DNA of 64,000 nucleotides from Acidobacteriota bacterium. GTDB lineage: Bacteria; Acidobacteriota; Holophagae; Thermotomaculales; Thermotomaculaceae. Each line of letters starts with the position of its first letter. The first letter of the stretch is position 1. The position numbers and the translations under genes were made by a program. Below are positions 18,312 to 27,690 of the stretch, piece by piece. Location of the stretch: positions 23,759 to 87,758 of the forward strand of contig JAADGL010000032.1 in assembly GCA_013152385.1 (NCBI GenBank), read 5' to 3'. The notes under the pieces were generated by a model. That model saw only the letters and a list, made by a program, of their open reading frames with translations, was not told the origin of the DNA and made no database searches.

Positions 18312-18385
18312 TGGAAAATGATGGAAAGCTCGGACGCTGTCGGGAAAAAACCCGGCCCGATAATCAAATTTTTCTGGGGGGAAAA

Positions 18386-19057
18386 ATGAATGAAAACAAC
18401 ACGATTATCCGATTTACGCTGAATGAAAGAATCCAGCATATTCTGATAATCATCGCTTTTATTATGCTGTTTGTATCCGGTTTCGCTCTGAAATACAGCA
18501 ATAATCCCGTAAGCGAGTGGCTGATTCAACTGATCGGCGGAATGGAGAACCGCTCCACCATCCATCATCTGGGCGGCATACTTCTGATTGTGGTTGGGCT
18601 TTATCATATTTTTTATCTTATGGTTACAACGCGCGGAAGAGATCAGCTCCGGCGTCTGCTTTTCCGTTCTTCCGACCGCAAAGCCCTGCTCTTTTTCAAG
18701 CGGCAAAGCATTCTCCACGGCCGATTCACCACGCGACAGAAGCTTCAATTCTGGTTGGTGGTCGGCGGATCTCTGTCCATGGGCGCATCGGGGCTTTTGA
18801 TCTGGTTTCACGATGAAACCATGTCCCTTTTTTCCAAATGGTTCTGGGATTTTCTCTTCGTTCTTCACAGTCACGGCGCCATGCTGGTATTCCTGGTAAT
18901 TGTTATCTGGCACATGTACGATGTTCATTTCCGGGAAGCATTTCCAATGGATAAGTCCTGGCTGAACGGAAAAATTTCCCTGGAACGATTAAAAAAAGAA
19001 CATCCTCTGGAATATGACGAGTATATTAGCACCCACCCCGGCAAAGGTGAAGAATAA
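18386..19057 (+). CDS. Cytochrome b561-like membrane subunit 1
   Basis: A 223-residue protein with four predicted membrane spans and His residues placed for b-type hemes: [20 protein letters not shown] with GLYHIFYL, and [24 protein letters not shown]. It ends with [20 protein letters not shown], a tail shared with the other two cytochrome b parts of this locus. ATG at 18386 is preceded by GGGGGG; an in-frame extension from 18212 falls in the structured leader and has no fold. Stop and next start share one base. Likely the quinol site for the heme c subunits. Confidence 0.82.
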   Translation: MNENNTIIRFTLNERIQHILIIIAFIMLFVSGFALKYSNNPVSEWLIQLIGGMENRSTIHHLGGILLIVVGLYHIFYLMVTTRGRDQLRRLLFRSSDRKALLFFKRQSILHGRFTTRQKLQFWLVVGGSLSMGASGLLIWFHDETMSLFSKWFWDFLFVLHSHGAMLVFLVIVIWHMYDVHFREAFPMDKSWLNGKISLERLKKEHPLEYDEYISTHPGKGEE

Positions 19058-20112
19058 TGAAAAATAAGCTGATTTTTCTGCTCTTTTTTATCCCTGGGCT
19101 GTTATTCGCACAGAATCAAATCCGAAAATGTATTATCTGTCATCAGAAACCGGACATTCACAAGGTTATGCCCACGGGAATTGAACGTTCGGTTTACGTG
19201 GACAAAAAGATACTGAGGAGCTCGGTTCACCGGAATCTCAAATGTCAGGACTGCCATGTGGATGTAACCTCCATTCCCCACCAGGGCTTGAAAATCGGCC
19301 GGGTTAACTGCGCACGCTGCCATTTTAACGGGAATAATCTCGGTGCCCCGAATTCGCCCATGTATCAGTTGTTCTGGGGATCAGTTCACGGTAAAAAACT
19401 AAAAGCCGGTGACCCGAAGGCACCCCGTTGCCAGACCTGTCACGGAGGGCACAATGTTTTCAAGCCGACGGATCCCCGCTCCACCGTATACAAGAAAAAT
19501 ATTCCCGCCACCTGCGGCCAATGTCACAAGAAAGAACTCCACGACTACTCCGGAAGTGTCCACGGCGTTGCGATTCTCAAAAAGGGAATAATGAATGTAC
19601 CGGTTTGTACGGATTGTCACGGAAAACATGATGTATATTCTTCCAACATGAGCAAATCCCACACCAGCAAACAGAATGTACCGGACACCTGCATGAGCTG
19701 CCACGACAATTACGGCCTGATGCGTAAATTTAAAATGACCACAAACCAGGCAGATACATATTCCAAAAGTTTTCACGGTATCGCACTGCGTTTCGGAGAA
19801 AAAACCGTTGCCAACTGTGCCAGCTGCCACGGCACTCACAACATCCGTCGTCAAAGTGATCCGAAATCCTCCATTAACCCGGCAAATATTCCGAAAACAT
19901 GCGGCCAGTGCCATAAAGGGGCCAATAAGAATTTTGCCAAAGGGAAAATTCATCTGAATCCGGAAAATAAAAGTTCCGGACTGGTTTACTATATTTCAAA
20001 CTTCTTCTTCTGGCTGACAACACTGACAATGTTGGCACTTTTTGCACATATCCTTCTGGATTTGAGGCGAAAACTCAAAGAAAAAAAGGAAGAGAGGGAG
20101 ACACATAAATGA
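19057..20112 (+). CDS. 9-heme cytochrome c with C-terminal membrane anchor
   Basis: A 351-residue exported protein: signal peptide 1-18, nine CXXCH sites (CIICH, CQDCH, CARCH, CQTCH, CGQCH, CTDCH, CMSCH, CASCH, CGQCH) and one membrane span near residues 315-335 followed by a basic tail. Motifs such as [21 protein letters not shown] and SGSVHG recur in the 11-heme fused protein ([21 protein letters not shown] and RSIHG), so the two are homologous. With the next gene it makes up a split version of that fusion. Spans periplasm and inner membrane; should carry electrons from the cytochrome b partners. Confidence 0.85.
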   Translation: MKNKLIFLLFFIPGLLFAQNQIRKCIICHQKPDIHKVMPTGIERSVYVDKKILRSSVHRNLKCQDCHVDVTSIPHQGLKIGRVNCARCHFNGNNLGAPNSPMYQLFWGSVHGKKLKAGDPKAPRCQTCHGGHNVFKPTDPRSTVYKKNIPATCGQCHKKELHDYSGSVHGVAILKKGIMNVPVCTDCHGKHDVYSSNMSKSHTSKQNVPDTCMSCHDNYGLMRKFKMTTNQADTYSKSFHGIALRFGEKTVANCASCHGTHNIRRQSDPKSSINPANIPKTCGQCHKGANKNFAKGKIHLNPENKSSGLVYYISNFFFWLTTLTMLALFAHILLDLRRKLKEKKEERETHK

Positions 20113-21050
20113 ATACTGAAAAATTAAAGGAAGCAATTTCTCTGAAAGTCGCAGATATGGTGTTAAAGAAAATTGACAAAGATTCCCCGTTGCCCCGGGG
20201 GCGTGCAGGGAGAAAGCTGAGAAGGGAAGCAGAAAACCTGGCTTATATTGAAATTGATCGGCTGGTTACCACCATGTCGGAGGAAATCGCAGATGCGGTA
20301 ACTCCCCTGGTGGAAGAACGTATTCGGGAAATTCTTTTCGGCGAAAAACCGAAAGAATCCCGCAGCTTTACCCGTTTCAGTCTCAATGTCCGTATCCAGC
20401 ATTGGATTATGGCAGTCAGTGTCATTATTCTTGTTATCACAGGCATGCCCATTAAATTTTCCAATGCGGCGGTTTCCGCTTTTGTGCTGAAATTGCTGGG
20501 AGGAATTGAGGTCAGCCGTGTTCTCCATCGCATCGGTGCAACCGGCCTTATTTTTGTGTCGGTTTATCATCTCTTTTTCATAATCTTTACAAAGGAAGGC
20601 CGAAATAATTTTAAATTGATGATTCCGACGCCAAAGGATGCTGCGGACATTCTTATGAATATTCGCTATTTTCTTGGCAGATCAAGGGAAAAACCAAAAT
20701 TCGGCCGCTTTTCTTACGTGGAAAAATTCGACTACTGGGCGGTTTATTGGGGTTGTATTATCATGATCTGTTCCGGAACCGTACTTTGGTTCAATAATTT
20801 TTTTATGCACAATTTCCCTCTGCTGATCCAGCATATTGCCAAAATCATGCATTCGGACGAGGCGCTTCTCGCCACATTGGCGATTGTATTCTGGCATATG
20901 TATAATGCCCATTTAAACCCATCCAAATTTCCAGCCAACATGGTAATTTTTACCGGAAAACTGACAGAAGAAGAGATGATTGAAGAGCATCCCCTGGAAT
21001 ATGAACAGCTGACCGGCCATAGCGGGGAGATACAAAATGAAGAGAAGTAG
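20109..21050 (+). CDS. Cytochrome b561-like membrane subunit 2 with cytoplasmic N-terminal extension
   Basis: A 313-residue protein. The first 80 residues are charged and helical, without heme sites. Then comes a four-span b-type cytochrome: [21 protein letters not shown] with VYHLFFI, a middle span at [15 protein letters not shown], and [18 protein letters not shown]. The tail [20 protein letters not shown] repeats the locus signature. The N-terminal extension is absent from the other two b parts and may bind a cytoplasmic partner. Coupled upstream by ATGA and overlapping the next gene by 14 bases. Confidence 0.82.
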   Translation: MNTEKLKEAISLKVADMVLKKIDKDSPLPRGRAGRKLRREAENLAYIEIDRLVTTMSEEIADAVTPLVEERIREILFGEKPKESRSFTRFSLNVRIQHWIMAVSVIILVITGMPIKFSNAAVSAFVLKLLGGIEVSRVLHRIGATGLIFVSVYHLFFIIFTKEGRNNFKLMIPTPKDAADILMNIRYFLGRSREKPKFGRFSYVEKFDYWAVYWGCIIMICSGTVLWFNNFFMHNFPLLIQHIAKIMHSDEALLATLAIVFWHMYNAHLNPSKFPANMVIFTGKLTEEEMIEEHPLEYEQLTGHSGEIQNEEK

Positions 21051-22998
21051 CCACATCCTGTACGCACTGCTGTTTGCGCTGGCAATCCTTGTCGTGTTGC
21101 CATCTGTTTATGTCAGTATCCGGTCCTCGGATCCGGAATTCTGTCTTTCCTGCCACTATGAAAAACCATATTTCGACTCCTGGAAAGGTTCCAGCCACAG
21201 CCAAACTGCCTGTATAAAATGCCATCCAACCCTTCGGTATAAAATGCCGTGGCTGACATTCCGCTATATGGTGGGGCTGTATGATATGAGTCCTCATGCA
21301 TCGGTCACAACAGAAACCTGCCTCAGCTGCCATGACAAAACAAAGCTGTTCAGGGAAAAGCTGAAACTCGTGGACAAAAAGTCTTTTAACCACAAACAGC
21401 ATCTGAGCCGGCCATTGAGGGGAATTCAGATGCGCTGTTCTTCCTGCCATTCCCATATTGTCCAGGGGGGACACAATGTGGTGGAAGAGACCGTCTGTTT
21501 TACCTGCCATTTCATGGGGGCTTCCCCGTCAGATTCCATTACCGGCTGCACTTCATGTCATGGAACACCGAAGAAAACCGTTACCCGTCACGGTTTTTCC
21601 TTCAACCACGATAAATATTTGAAACTCGGTGTTTCCTGCGGGGAATGCCATGTAAAGATTACCGAAGGGACCGGCAAACTGGTTCCGGGCGCCTGCCATA
21701 AATGCCATGTGGAACCCGCAGAGATTCCTTCCCATGAAACCCTTCACAAAATTCATGTGACCGAACAGGGAATTGACTGTTTTGAATGCCATGGAAACAT
21801 TCGCCACGGTAATCTGAAAATGGTGAAAACGTTCAATACAAGCTGCCAAAACTGCCATGAAAACCTCCACTCCGCTCAGAAATCTTTGTACATGGGGGTG
21901 GGGGGATCCGGAATCGGTGATTATCCCAGCCGGATGTTTGCCGCTCAAGTTACCTGCCGGGGATGTCATACCCGGACACTGAAAAAGAAAAATGCTTTTG
22001 TAACCGAATCCACGCGGCTGCCTTCCCCCGGTGCCTGCGTTACTTGCCACCAACCGGGATATGACAGTATGCTGAAAGACTGGCAGCGCCTGTTTGGCTC
22101 CATGTTAAGATACACGGACAAGAGAATTCACCTCGCCGCAAAGTCGAAAAACACAGAGAATAAGACGAAAATTCTCAAAGAAGCCCGGCATAATTTTGAC
22201 TTTGTTCAGGACGGCCACCCGGCCCACAATGTGGAATACAGCGTCAAATTACTGAAATTTACCCTGGACGAAATTGATAAAATCTCGCCGCACCCTGTAT
22301 CTGGACGACCGAAATCTCTCCGTACCGCAGACGGATATTGCGCCACACTCTGCCACAACCGTCTGGGAATGCCGGAAAACCTTTTGTTTCGGAACAAAGT
22401 TGATTTTCCCCACCGGGATCATATCCGGGTTCTGGGAACAGCCTGCGGCCGCTGCCACTCTGTGGAACAACACGGAGTCACGACATTGACACTGGCCCAG
22501 TGCAATACTTGCCATCATCAGGAATTGAAAAACGTTGAAGACCGGTGTACTGTCTGCCACAAAAGGGAAAAGGAGATATTCAGCGGTAAACTTGCCGGTT
22601 TCCCGGAGGGAGACCCGGACCCCATGCTGGATCAGGTTTCCTGTACGGATTGCCACGACGTTACAGAGGGGCAGCCTGTCAGCCTGAAAAAGATTCGCAG
22701 TGCCTGCGTTAACTGTCATGAAACGGATTACGGCGACATGCTGGATGAGTGGGTGCAAACCGGTGCGGCCCACCAGAAAGAGCTCACTGCCCGAATTGCC
22801 GAACTTCAGGCGGCTTCTGATAAAAAACAGAGAATTTCAAAAAAGGACGCCGCCCTGGTGGAACGAAAATTCCGGAAAATCCGTAAAGTAGAAAACTATT
22901 TTAAAACAATGGCTTTCATCCACAACCCCGATTACGCAGAAACCCTGTATGAAAAAGCGATAAAGGATTGCGATGTTATCAGCGAAAAATTGAAATAA
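21037..22998 (+). CDS. Large membrane-anchored multiheme cytochrome c (17 CXXCH plus one CX3CH)
   Basis: A 653-residue protein. An uncleaved-looking N-terminal span (residues 7-27) precedes [15 protein letters not shown], as in NapC/NirT/NrfH quinol-linked cytochromes. I count 17 canonical CXXCH sites across residues 36-570 and one CATLCH (CX3CH) at residue 435. The last 90 residues are a heme-free, coiled-coil-like region rich in Lys and Glu. It probably forms the terminal periplasmic wire of the complex. No outer-membrane porin is nearby, so the exit route is unknown. GGGGAG precedes the ATG. Confidence 0.85.
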   Translation: MKRSSHILYALLFALAILVVLPSVYVSIRSSDPEFCLSCHYEKPYFDSWKGSSHSQTACIKCHPTLRYKMPWLTFRYMVGLYDMSPHASVTTETCLSCHDKTKLFREKLKLVDKKSFNHKQHLSRPLRGIQMRCSSCHSHIVQGGHNVVEETVCFTCHFMGASPSDSITGCTSCHGTPKKTVTRHGFSFNHDKYLKLGVSCGECHVKITEGTGKLVPGACHKCHVEPAEIPSHETLHKIHVTEQGIDCFECHGNIRHGNLKMVKTFNTSCQNCHENLHSAQKSLYMGVGGSGIGDYPSRMFAAQVTCRGCHTRTLKKKNAFVTESTRLPSPGACVTCHQPGYDSMLKDWQRLFGSMLRYTDKRIHLAAKSKNTENKTKILKEARHNFDFVQDGHPAHNVEYSVKLLKFTLDEIDKISPHPVSGRPKSLRTADGYCATLCHNRLGMPENLLFRNKVDFPHRDHIRVLGTACGRCHSVEQHGVTTLTLAQCNTCHHQELKNVEDRCTVCHKREKEIFSGKLAGFPEGDPDPMLDQVSCTDCHDVTEGQPVSLKKIRSACVNCHETDYGDMLDEWVQTGAAHQKELTARIAELQAASDKKQRISKKDAALVERKFRKIRKVENYFKTMAFIHNPDYAETLYEKAIKDCDVISEKLK

Positions 22999-23026
22999 GT
23001 TCCGCAACCTGTGGCCGGTGAACATA

Positions 23027-23064
23027 ACAGAGAGGAAAGGCGGGCCTTTTCTCTCTGTTTTTTT
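23027..23064 (+). terminator. Terminator of the cytochrome operon
   Basis: ACAGAGAGGAAAGG paired with CCTTTTCTCTCTGT (14-base arms, loop CGGG) followed by seven or more T. Confidence 0.92.
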
Positions 23065-23114
23065 CAACTTATCTTTCCGGACCACACGCTCTTTTCATCG
23101 AAATTTCATTTTTT

Positions 23115-23131
23115 CTGGTAAAATATAAACA
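23115..23131 (+). promoter_or_regulatory. Extended -10 placing transcription start at the cyclase ATG
   Basis: TGGTAAAAT ends at 23124, seven bases before the ATG at 23131, and no Shine-Dalgarno sequence is seen. If this is the promoter, the mRNA is leaderless. Confidence 0.35.
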
Positions 23132-26010
23132 TGAAACAGGGACTGATATTACTTTTTATCTTTTCATGGTGTTTTTCAACACAGCTGTTTTCCCAAGTAT
23201 TGCCGCTTCGGAATTATTCCACCGAAACCGGGCTGGCTTCCTCGCAGGTAAACACCATTATGCAGGACAAAAGCGGATATATCTGGTTTGGCTGTACCGG
23301 AGGAGTATCCCGTTTTAACGGGCAACACTTCGACACCTACAGAGAGACCAACGGCCTGCCCCATGAAAGCTGTCTCCAGCTTTTTGAAGACAGGACGGGC
23401 AGGGTATGGGCAGTGACTCTCCGGGGAATGGCATGGTTTGACAAACAAAACGGCGTTTTCAACCCCTCCGGGCCAAAGGGTGAAATCACCCGGGCATGTG
23501 CTGACGGCAGCAATATCTATGCGATTTTCAAAGGGAAAGGGCTGATTCGGGGAAATATAAACGAAAATTGGGCCGCTCCTTTCCCCACCCTGGCCGGAGA
23601 TTTGACCGGAATTTGCACAATTGACGGAGTGCTGTATGTTTCCAGTGAGCATCAGGGGCTGCTTTCTCCGGGACAAAAACCGGAGCAGGTATTTCCCATG
23701 AAGGGAATTTCCGGAATGCGCCGCACTCACGGAGGGAAAATTCTGTTCTGGACCCGATCCCGGGTATGGTTATTTCTGCCGGCAAAAAAGAAAGCGATGC
23801 CATTGATTCCAAAACTGCCTTCCGGACAGCAGATTCATTCGGCACTACTGGCCCCGGACGGAAGTTTGTGGATTGGCACAAATCTGGGGTTGTTTCGATT
23901 CCGGGACAATACTCCCAAGTTTTACAATGAACAAAACGGGTTGCCCGGGATTCCGGTCTGGGCCACCTTTATGGACAGAGACGGAGAAATTTGGTTCGGG
24001 ACAAATCACGGTGCGGCAAAACTCAGCTCATCCGATATTGTTGTGTACGATACCCATGCCGGTATGTTTGCCAACAGCATTGTCTGTTTTTATGTGGACC
24101 CGGTAAACGGGAAAGTCTGGATCGGTTCCACCGGCGGCTTATACACTGTTTCCGAATCCGGAAAACTTCACCGCCTTCCCATTCCTTATTTCCAGCAGTA
24201 CGCGGCCTGGGCCATTATCCGGGCAGAAAATGGCGGCTACTGGATCGGAACCGAAGGGGGCGGCCTAGTCCGGATGAAAGGGAGAAAACTCCACATTATT
24301 CGTAAAGCAGACGGACTGGCCGGAGATAATGTAACTGACATCGCGTCGGGAAAGAACGATACGCTGTATGTCTCCTGTAAAGAAGGGTTCTCCGTCCTGA
24401 AGCAGAGCAAAATCAATACATACACGTTATCCAACGGGCTTCCGATTTCTTACATCCGCTGTCTTCTGCCACTGTCAAACAGCCATGTACTGCTGGCAAC
24501 CCTTGGAAGCGGAGTGATCGAATTCGACGGCAGAGAGTTTCATCAGGTCACACCGAAAGACAAACAGCTGGAAGCCATTTATGATATGGTGATGTTCCAG
24601 AACAAGCTCTGGCTGGCCACGAACTATGGAATTGCCAGTTTTGACGGAGAAACCGTTCACCTTTTCTCCACCGAGAGCGGATTGCCGAACTTCAGCACAA
24701 CTGTGCTGCTCCCTGTTTCCAACCATGAAATGTGGGTGGGAACCGATGGAGGAGCTGCACTCTTTGACACACGAAAACAGCGGGTCAGCCGTATTCTGAC
24801 CATTGACGAAGGCCTGCCGGGAAATGAATTTACCACTCACAATGCCCTTGTAAAAGACAAACAGGGGAATATCTGGTTCGGTCTTTTCGGGGGTGCTGCC
24901 AGAATTCATTCCGGGGCAGTCCCTCAATGGAACCGGCTGAGCCGCCCGGGAATTGTCCTGAAAAAAGTGCAATACCGCATAAACGGAAGAGATTTCAATT
25001 TGCGTTATCCGGCAAAAAAACATATTCGCATTCCATACGGGGTCAGAACATTAACTTTTTTCTTTGATGTGATCTGGTTCAGAAACGAGCACAGCATCCA
25101 CATTGAACACAAATTAGGGGGAGTGGATGACACTTGGGTTCCGATTCTGAACAAACGGCAGATTCAGGCACGTTATACCAATGTTCCGGCCGGAACATTT
25201 CCTTTCAAAGTCCGGGTTTCCGCTTTTGCCGGCAGCGGCCGGAGTTTTAAAAAAACACTTATAACTCTCATTATTCCCGCTCCGGTCTGGCAAAAACCGG
25301 TTTTCTGGATATTGCTTTTTCTCGTAATTGCCGGATTGGTCTGGCTGATTGTCTGGTGGAGAATCCGGTACCTGAAGAAAGAAACCGAAAAATTGAATCG
25401 GATTGTCCGGGAAAAAACCATGCAGGTTGAAGAGGCGAACCGGACTCTGGCGGAAAAGAATATTCAACTTCAGGTTATGGCGGAAACCGATTTTCTCACC
25501 GGCCTTTACAACCGCCGGTATTTCATGAAAGAACTGAAACGGAGCCTGGGGCTCTTAAACAGGGGCCAGGCCGGAGAAGTGCTCTCTCTGATTCTTCTTG
25601 ATATTGACCATTTTAAAGATGTAAATGATACGTTTGGGCATGATGCCGGAGACCTTCTGCTGGTTCATCTCTCCGGGCTTCTCCGGCAAGGGTGCCGCGA
25701 TACCGACCTCATTGCCCGGTTCGGCGGGGAGGAATTTATCATTCTCCTGCCGGGAACAGGGGGAAAAGGGGCGATAACACTTGCGGACAAAATCCGCAGC
25801 CTCATTGCCGATTCCCCGATGCGGCTGCAGAGCAATGAACAGGTTTCCGCTACAATAAGTTGCGGCATTTCATGGGTGGAAACCCCTGTCAACCTTACAG
25901 ATGGCACAGCCAACCTGCTGATAAAAAAAGCGGACATCAATCTTTACAAAGCCAAAAACCGGGGGCGGAATTGTGTGGTACCGAATCCGGATTCTTTCTC
26001 TGAAGAATAA
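23131..26010 (+). CDS. Membrane diguanylate cyclase with two-component-type sensory propeller
   Basis: A 959-residue protein. Signal peptide (1-22), then repeated Reg_prop blades (GYIWFGCTGGVSRFNG, EIWFGTNHGAAKL, KVWIGSTGGLY, NIWFGLFGGAARI) to about residue 600. A Y_Y_Y domain follows to about 715, then a membrane span near 728-750 (FWILLFLVIAGLVWLIV), a coiled coil, and a GGDEF domain (DFLTGLYNRRYF to the end). The active-site motif is GGEEF, a functional variant. It should sense a periplasmic or surface ligand and make cyclic di-GMP inside. It stands alone after the cytochrome operon and its terminator. Confidence 0.9.
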   Translation: MKQGLILLFIFSWCFSTQLFSQVLPLRNYSTETGLASSQVNTIMQDKSGYIWFGCTGGVSRFNGQHFDTYRETNGLPHESCLQLFEDRTGRVWAVTLRGMAWFDKQNGVFNPSGPKGEITRACADGSNIYAIFKGKGLIRGNINENWAAPFPTLAGDLTGICTIDGVLYVSSEHQGLLSPGQKPEQVFPMKGISGMRRTHGGKILFWTRSRVWLFLPAKKKAMPLIPKLPSGQQIHSALLAPDGSLWIGTNLGLFRFRDNTPKFYNEQNGLPGIPVWATFMDRDGEIWFGTNHGAAKLSSSDIVVYDTHAGMFANSIVCFYVDPVNGKVWIGSTGGLYTVSESGKLHRLPIPYFQQYAAWAIIRAENGGYWIGTEGGGLVRMKGRKLHIIRKADGLAGDNVTDIASGKNDTLYVSCKEGFSVLKQSKINTYTLSNGLPISYIRCLLPLSNSHVLLATLGSGVIEFDGREFHQVTPKDKQLEAIYDMVMFQNKLWLATNYGIASFDGETVHLFSTESGLPNFSTTVLLPVSNHEMWVGTDGGAALFDTRKQRVSRILTIDEGLPGNEFTTHNALVKDKQGNIWFGLFGGAARIHSGAVPQWNRLSRPGIVLKKVQYRINGRDFNLRYPAKKHIRIPYGVRTLTFFFDVIWFRNEHSIHIEHKLGGVDDTWVPILNKRQIQARYTNVPAGTFPFKVRVSAFAGSGRSFKKTLITLIIPAPVWQKPVFWILLFLVIAGLVWLIVWWRIRYLKKETEKLNRIVREKTMQVEEANRTLAEKNIQLQVMAETDFLTGLYNRRYFMKELKRSLGLLNRGQAGEVLSLILLDIDHFKDVNDTFGHDAGDLLLVHLSGLLRQGCRDTDLIARFGGEEFIILLPGTGGKGAITLADKIRSLIADSPMRLQSNEQVSATISCGISWVETPVNLTDGTANLLIKKADINLYKAKNRGRNCVVPNPDSFSEE

Positions 26011-26014
26011 TCAT

Positions 26015-26071
26015 CGGAAACATTCTTTCGGAACAAGAGGAGCGCGAAGGTACTCCGGTTTATTGTTTCCG
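26015..26071. other. Inverted repeat between convergent genes
   Basis: CGGAAACA (26015-26022) and TGTTTCCG (26064-26071) are exact inverted copies 41 bases apart, between the cyclase and plsC stops. It may be a weak two-way transcription stop; no T-run supports it strongly. Confidence 0.35.
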
Positions 26072-26073
26072 AA

Positions 26074-26781
26074 TTAAGGAGAATCAATCAGTGCCGTAAT
26101 TTCTTTCCGAACCCGATCCCGCAATTCGGAAACAGAAAGTGACCGGATTATTTCCCGGGGAATGGGTTTCCCGAAGCGGACGGTAACCGGCCCCGGCGTC
26201 ATTACCCAGTCTCCTTTTTTCAAAACCCGGTACAGACCGGAAACACCGATGGGAACAATGGGGACATCTCCTTCCTTTGCCAGGTGAAAGGGCAGCTTCT
26301 TAAACGGTTTCATTTCTCCGGTCAATGTCCGTCCCCCTTCCGGAAGAATAATTATGGACAACCCCTCCCGGAGACGTTTTGCCGCTTCGTTGGCACTTGG
26401 AATTGCCTCGTGAACATCTTTCCGGTTAATGGGGATGTTTCCCGCCCGGCGAATTGCCCAGCCGAAAACCGGCCAGCGGAACTGTTCCGCCGCCTCCACG
26501 CCCCGGACCAGTTGCGGAATTACAGCCTGAAACAAGGGAACATCCAGTAAGCTGACGTGGTTTGCCATATAAAGATAGGTTTGTTCCGGGTCCACATTTT
26601 CCAGCCCCTCAACACGGAGGTGGATTCCCAGAATAAACAATAACCCCCGGGCCAGTTTTTTTACAATAGGGTCATAACGCTTTGCCGGGACAATATAGGA
26701 TGCGATAATCAGAAAAATAAGAACGGGAAACAGCCAGAGAAGGCCGAGAATCCAGAGAAAAACCGCCCGAAGCCGCCTCAT
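26074..26781 (-). CDS. plsC: 1-acyl-sn-glycerol-3-phosphate acyltransferase
   Basis: A 235-residue membrane acyltransferase. An N-terminal span (about 8-30) precedes the catalytic NHVSLLD (NHX4D), the substrate motif INRKD, and ILPEGGRTL (the PEG block, with Leu in place of the usual Phe). It acylates lysophosphatidate to phosphatidate. The ATG at 26781 overlaps the lipid-kinase stop as ATGA and is preferred over a TTG 18 bases upstream. Last gene of the mre-rod transcript, so phospholipid synthesis is co-expressed with elongation genes. Confidence 0.88.
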   Translation of the reverse strand: MRRLRAVFLWILGLLWLFPVLIFLIIASYIVPAKRYDPIVKKLARGLLFILGIHLRVEGLENVDPEQTYLYMANHVSLLDVPLFQAVIPQLVRGVEAAEQFRWPVFGWAIRRAGNIPINRKDVHEAIPSANEAAKRLREGLSIIILPEGGRTLTGEMKPFKKLPFHLAKEGDVPIVPIGVSGLYRVLKKGDWVMTPGPVTVRFGKPIPREIIRSLSVSELRDRVRKEITALIDSP

Positions 26782-27671
26782 TTCCAGAAAACCTCGCAAT
26801 CCTGTTTCAAACAGCTGATTTGAACGGGGGAAATTCCCAGCACTTCACCGTCCGGGGTCAGCACTTTTTCTCCGTCGGAAGTTTCGATGGAAATTTCTTT
26901 AACCTTAAATGTTTCCACTTCGGGGAGATTTACATGTTCTCCGGTAAATACTTTCGGAAATGCCCGCAGAAGCCGTCTTCTGTTGACTTTGTTCAGAATC
27001 GTCACATCCAGGTATCCGTCATCAATTTCCGCTTCCGGTGCCATAAGAAAATTGGAGGTGTAGGTTGTGTTGGAAATTTCAATGAAGATACAATCCCGCC
27101 GAATACTTCGTTTTTCCAGACGAATATCGGCCCGGAATGACTTAAGCAGAATCGTTCGGTACAGCACACCCAGTGTATATGAGATATTCCCCAGTATTTT
27201 CAGTTTTCTTGCCGTTTTTGTCACATCTGCGACAAATCCGAGGCCGAGGATATTTAGAAAATAGTAAGTTTGTCCGTGGGTAACAAACCGGCCGACATCC
27301 ACTTTGCGCCGTTTGCCCCCGGAAATAATTTCCACCGCTTCCATCCAGTTTGACGAATCCAGTTCCAGATCCCTGGCAAAGGCGTTTCCAGTGCCGATGG
27401 GAAGTACGCCAATGGGGATTTTCAATTTTTTTTGATTTCGATAACAGCCGTTGAGTACCTCAAACAAGGTACCGTCTCCCCCGGCCGCCACAATTCCGTC
27501 ATAGGCACGAAAATCCGCTTCGGCTGCCAGTTTTGTCCCGTGTTCGGGATAATCTGTCAGTGCGAGATCAAATTCAACCCCTCTTTCCTGAAATGCCTGT
27601 TCCACTTTCGGCAACAGCTTTTTAGCCTGTCCATGACCGGCAAACGGGTTATAAATCAGTAATAGTTTCAT
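26778..27671 (-). CDS. Diacylglycerol kinase-type lipid kinase (YegS/DagK family)
   Basis: A 297-residue soluble lipid kinase. IYNPFAGHG and VAAGGDGTLFEVLNG form the nucleotide site, with GVLPIGTGNAFARDL after it and ISNTTYTSNF and EAEIDDGYLDV in the C-terminal lobe. It probably phosphorylates diacylglycerol, returning lipid to phosphatidate, the product of plsC next door. Start ATG at 27671 with GGGGG upstream; a longer reading to 27722 would overlap rodA. Confidence 0.85.
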   Translation of the reverse strand: MKLLLIYNPFAGHGQAKKLLPKVEQAFQERGVEFDLALTDYPEHGTKLAAEADFRAYDGIVAAGGDGTLFEVLNGCYRNQKKLKIPIGVLPIGTGNAFARDLELDSSNWMEAVEIISGGKRRKVDVGRFVTHGQTYYFLNILGLGFVADVTKTARKLKILGNISYTLGVLYRTILLKSFRADIRLEKRSIRRDCIFIEISNTTYTSNFLMAPEAEIDDGYLDVTILNKVNRRRLLRAFPKVFTGEHVNLPEVETFKVKEISIETSDGEKVLTPDGEVLGISPVQISCLKQDCEVFWK

Positions 27672-27690
27672 CTTTCCCCCTTTTTCACAG

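Larger units (their letters stand above)
17732..18385. promoter_or_regulatory. 650-bp divergent control region of the cytochrome locus
   Basis: No convincing gene lies here. Plus-strand signals include a promoter TTGCGC-16 bp-TATAGT (17911-17938), then an inverted repeat CGGCAC/GTGCCG (about 17967-18008). The second promoter is a separate entry. A 20-codon open frame starting at an ATG near 17991 after GGGGG may be a leader peptide (MGAQCRNNPN...), but nothing supports its translation. For the minus-strand cytochrome gene only GGAG before its ATG is clear. Confidence 0.5.
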
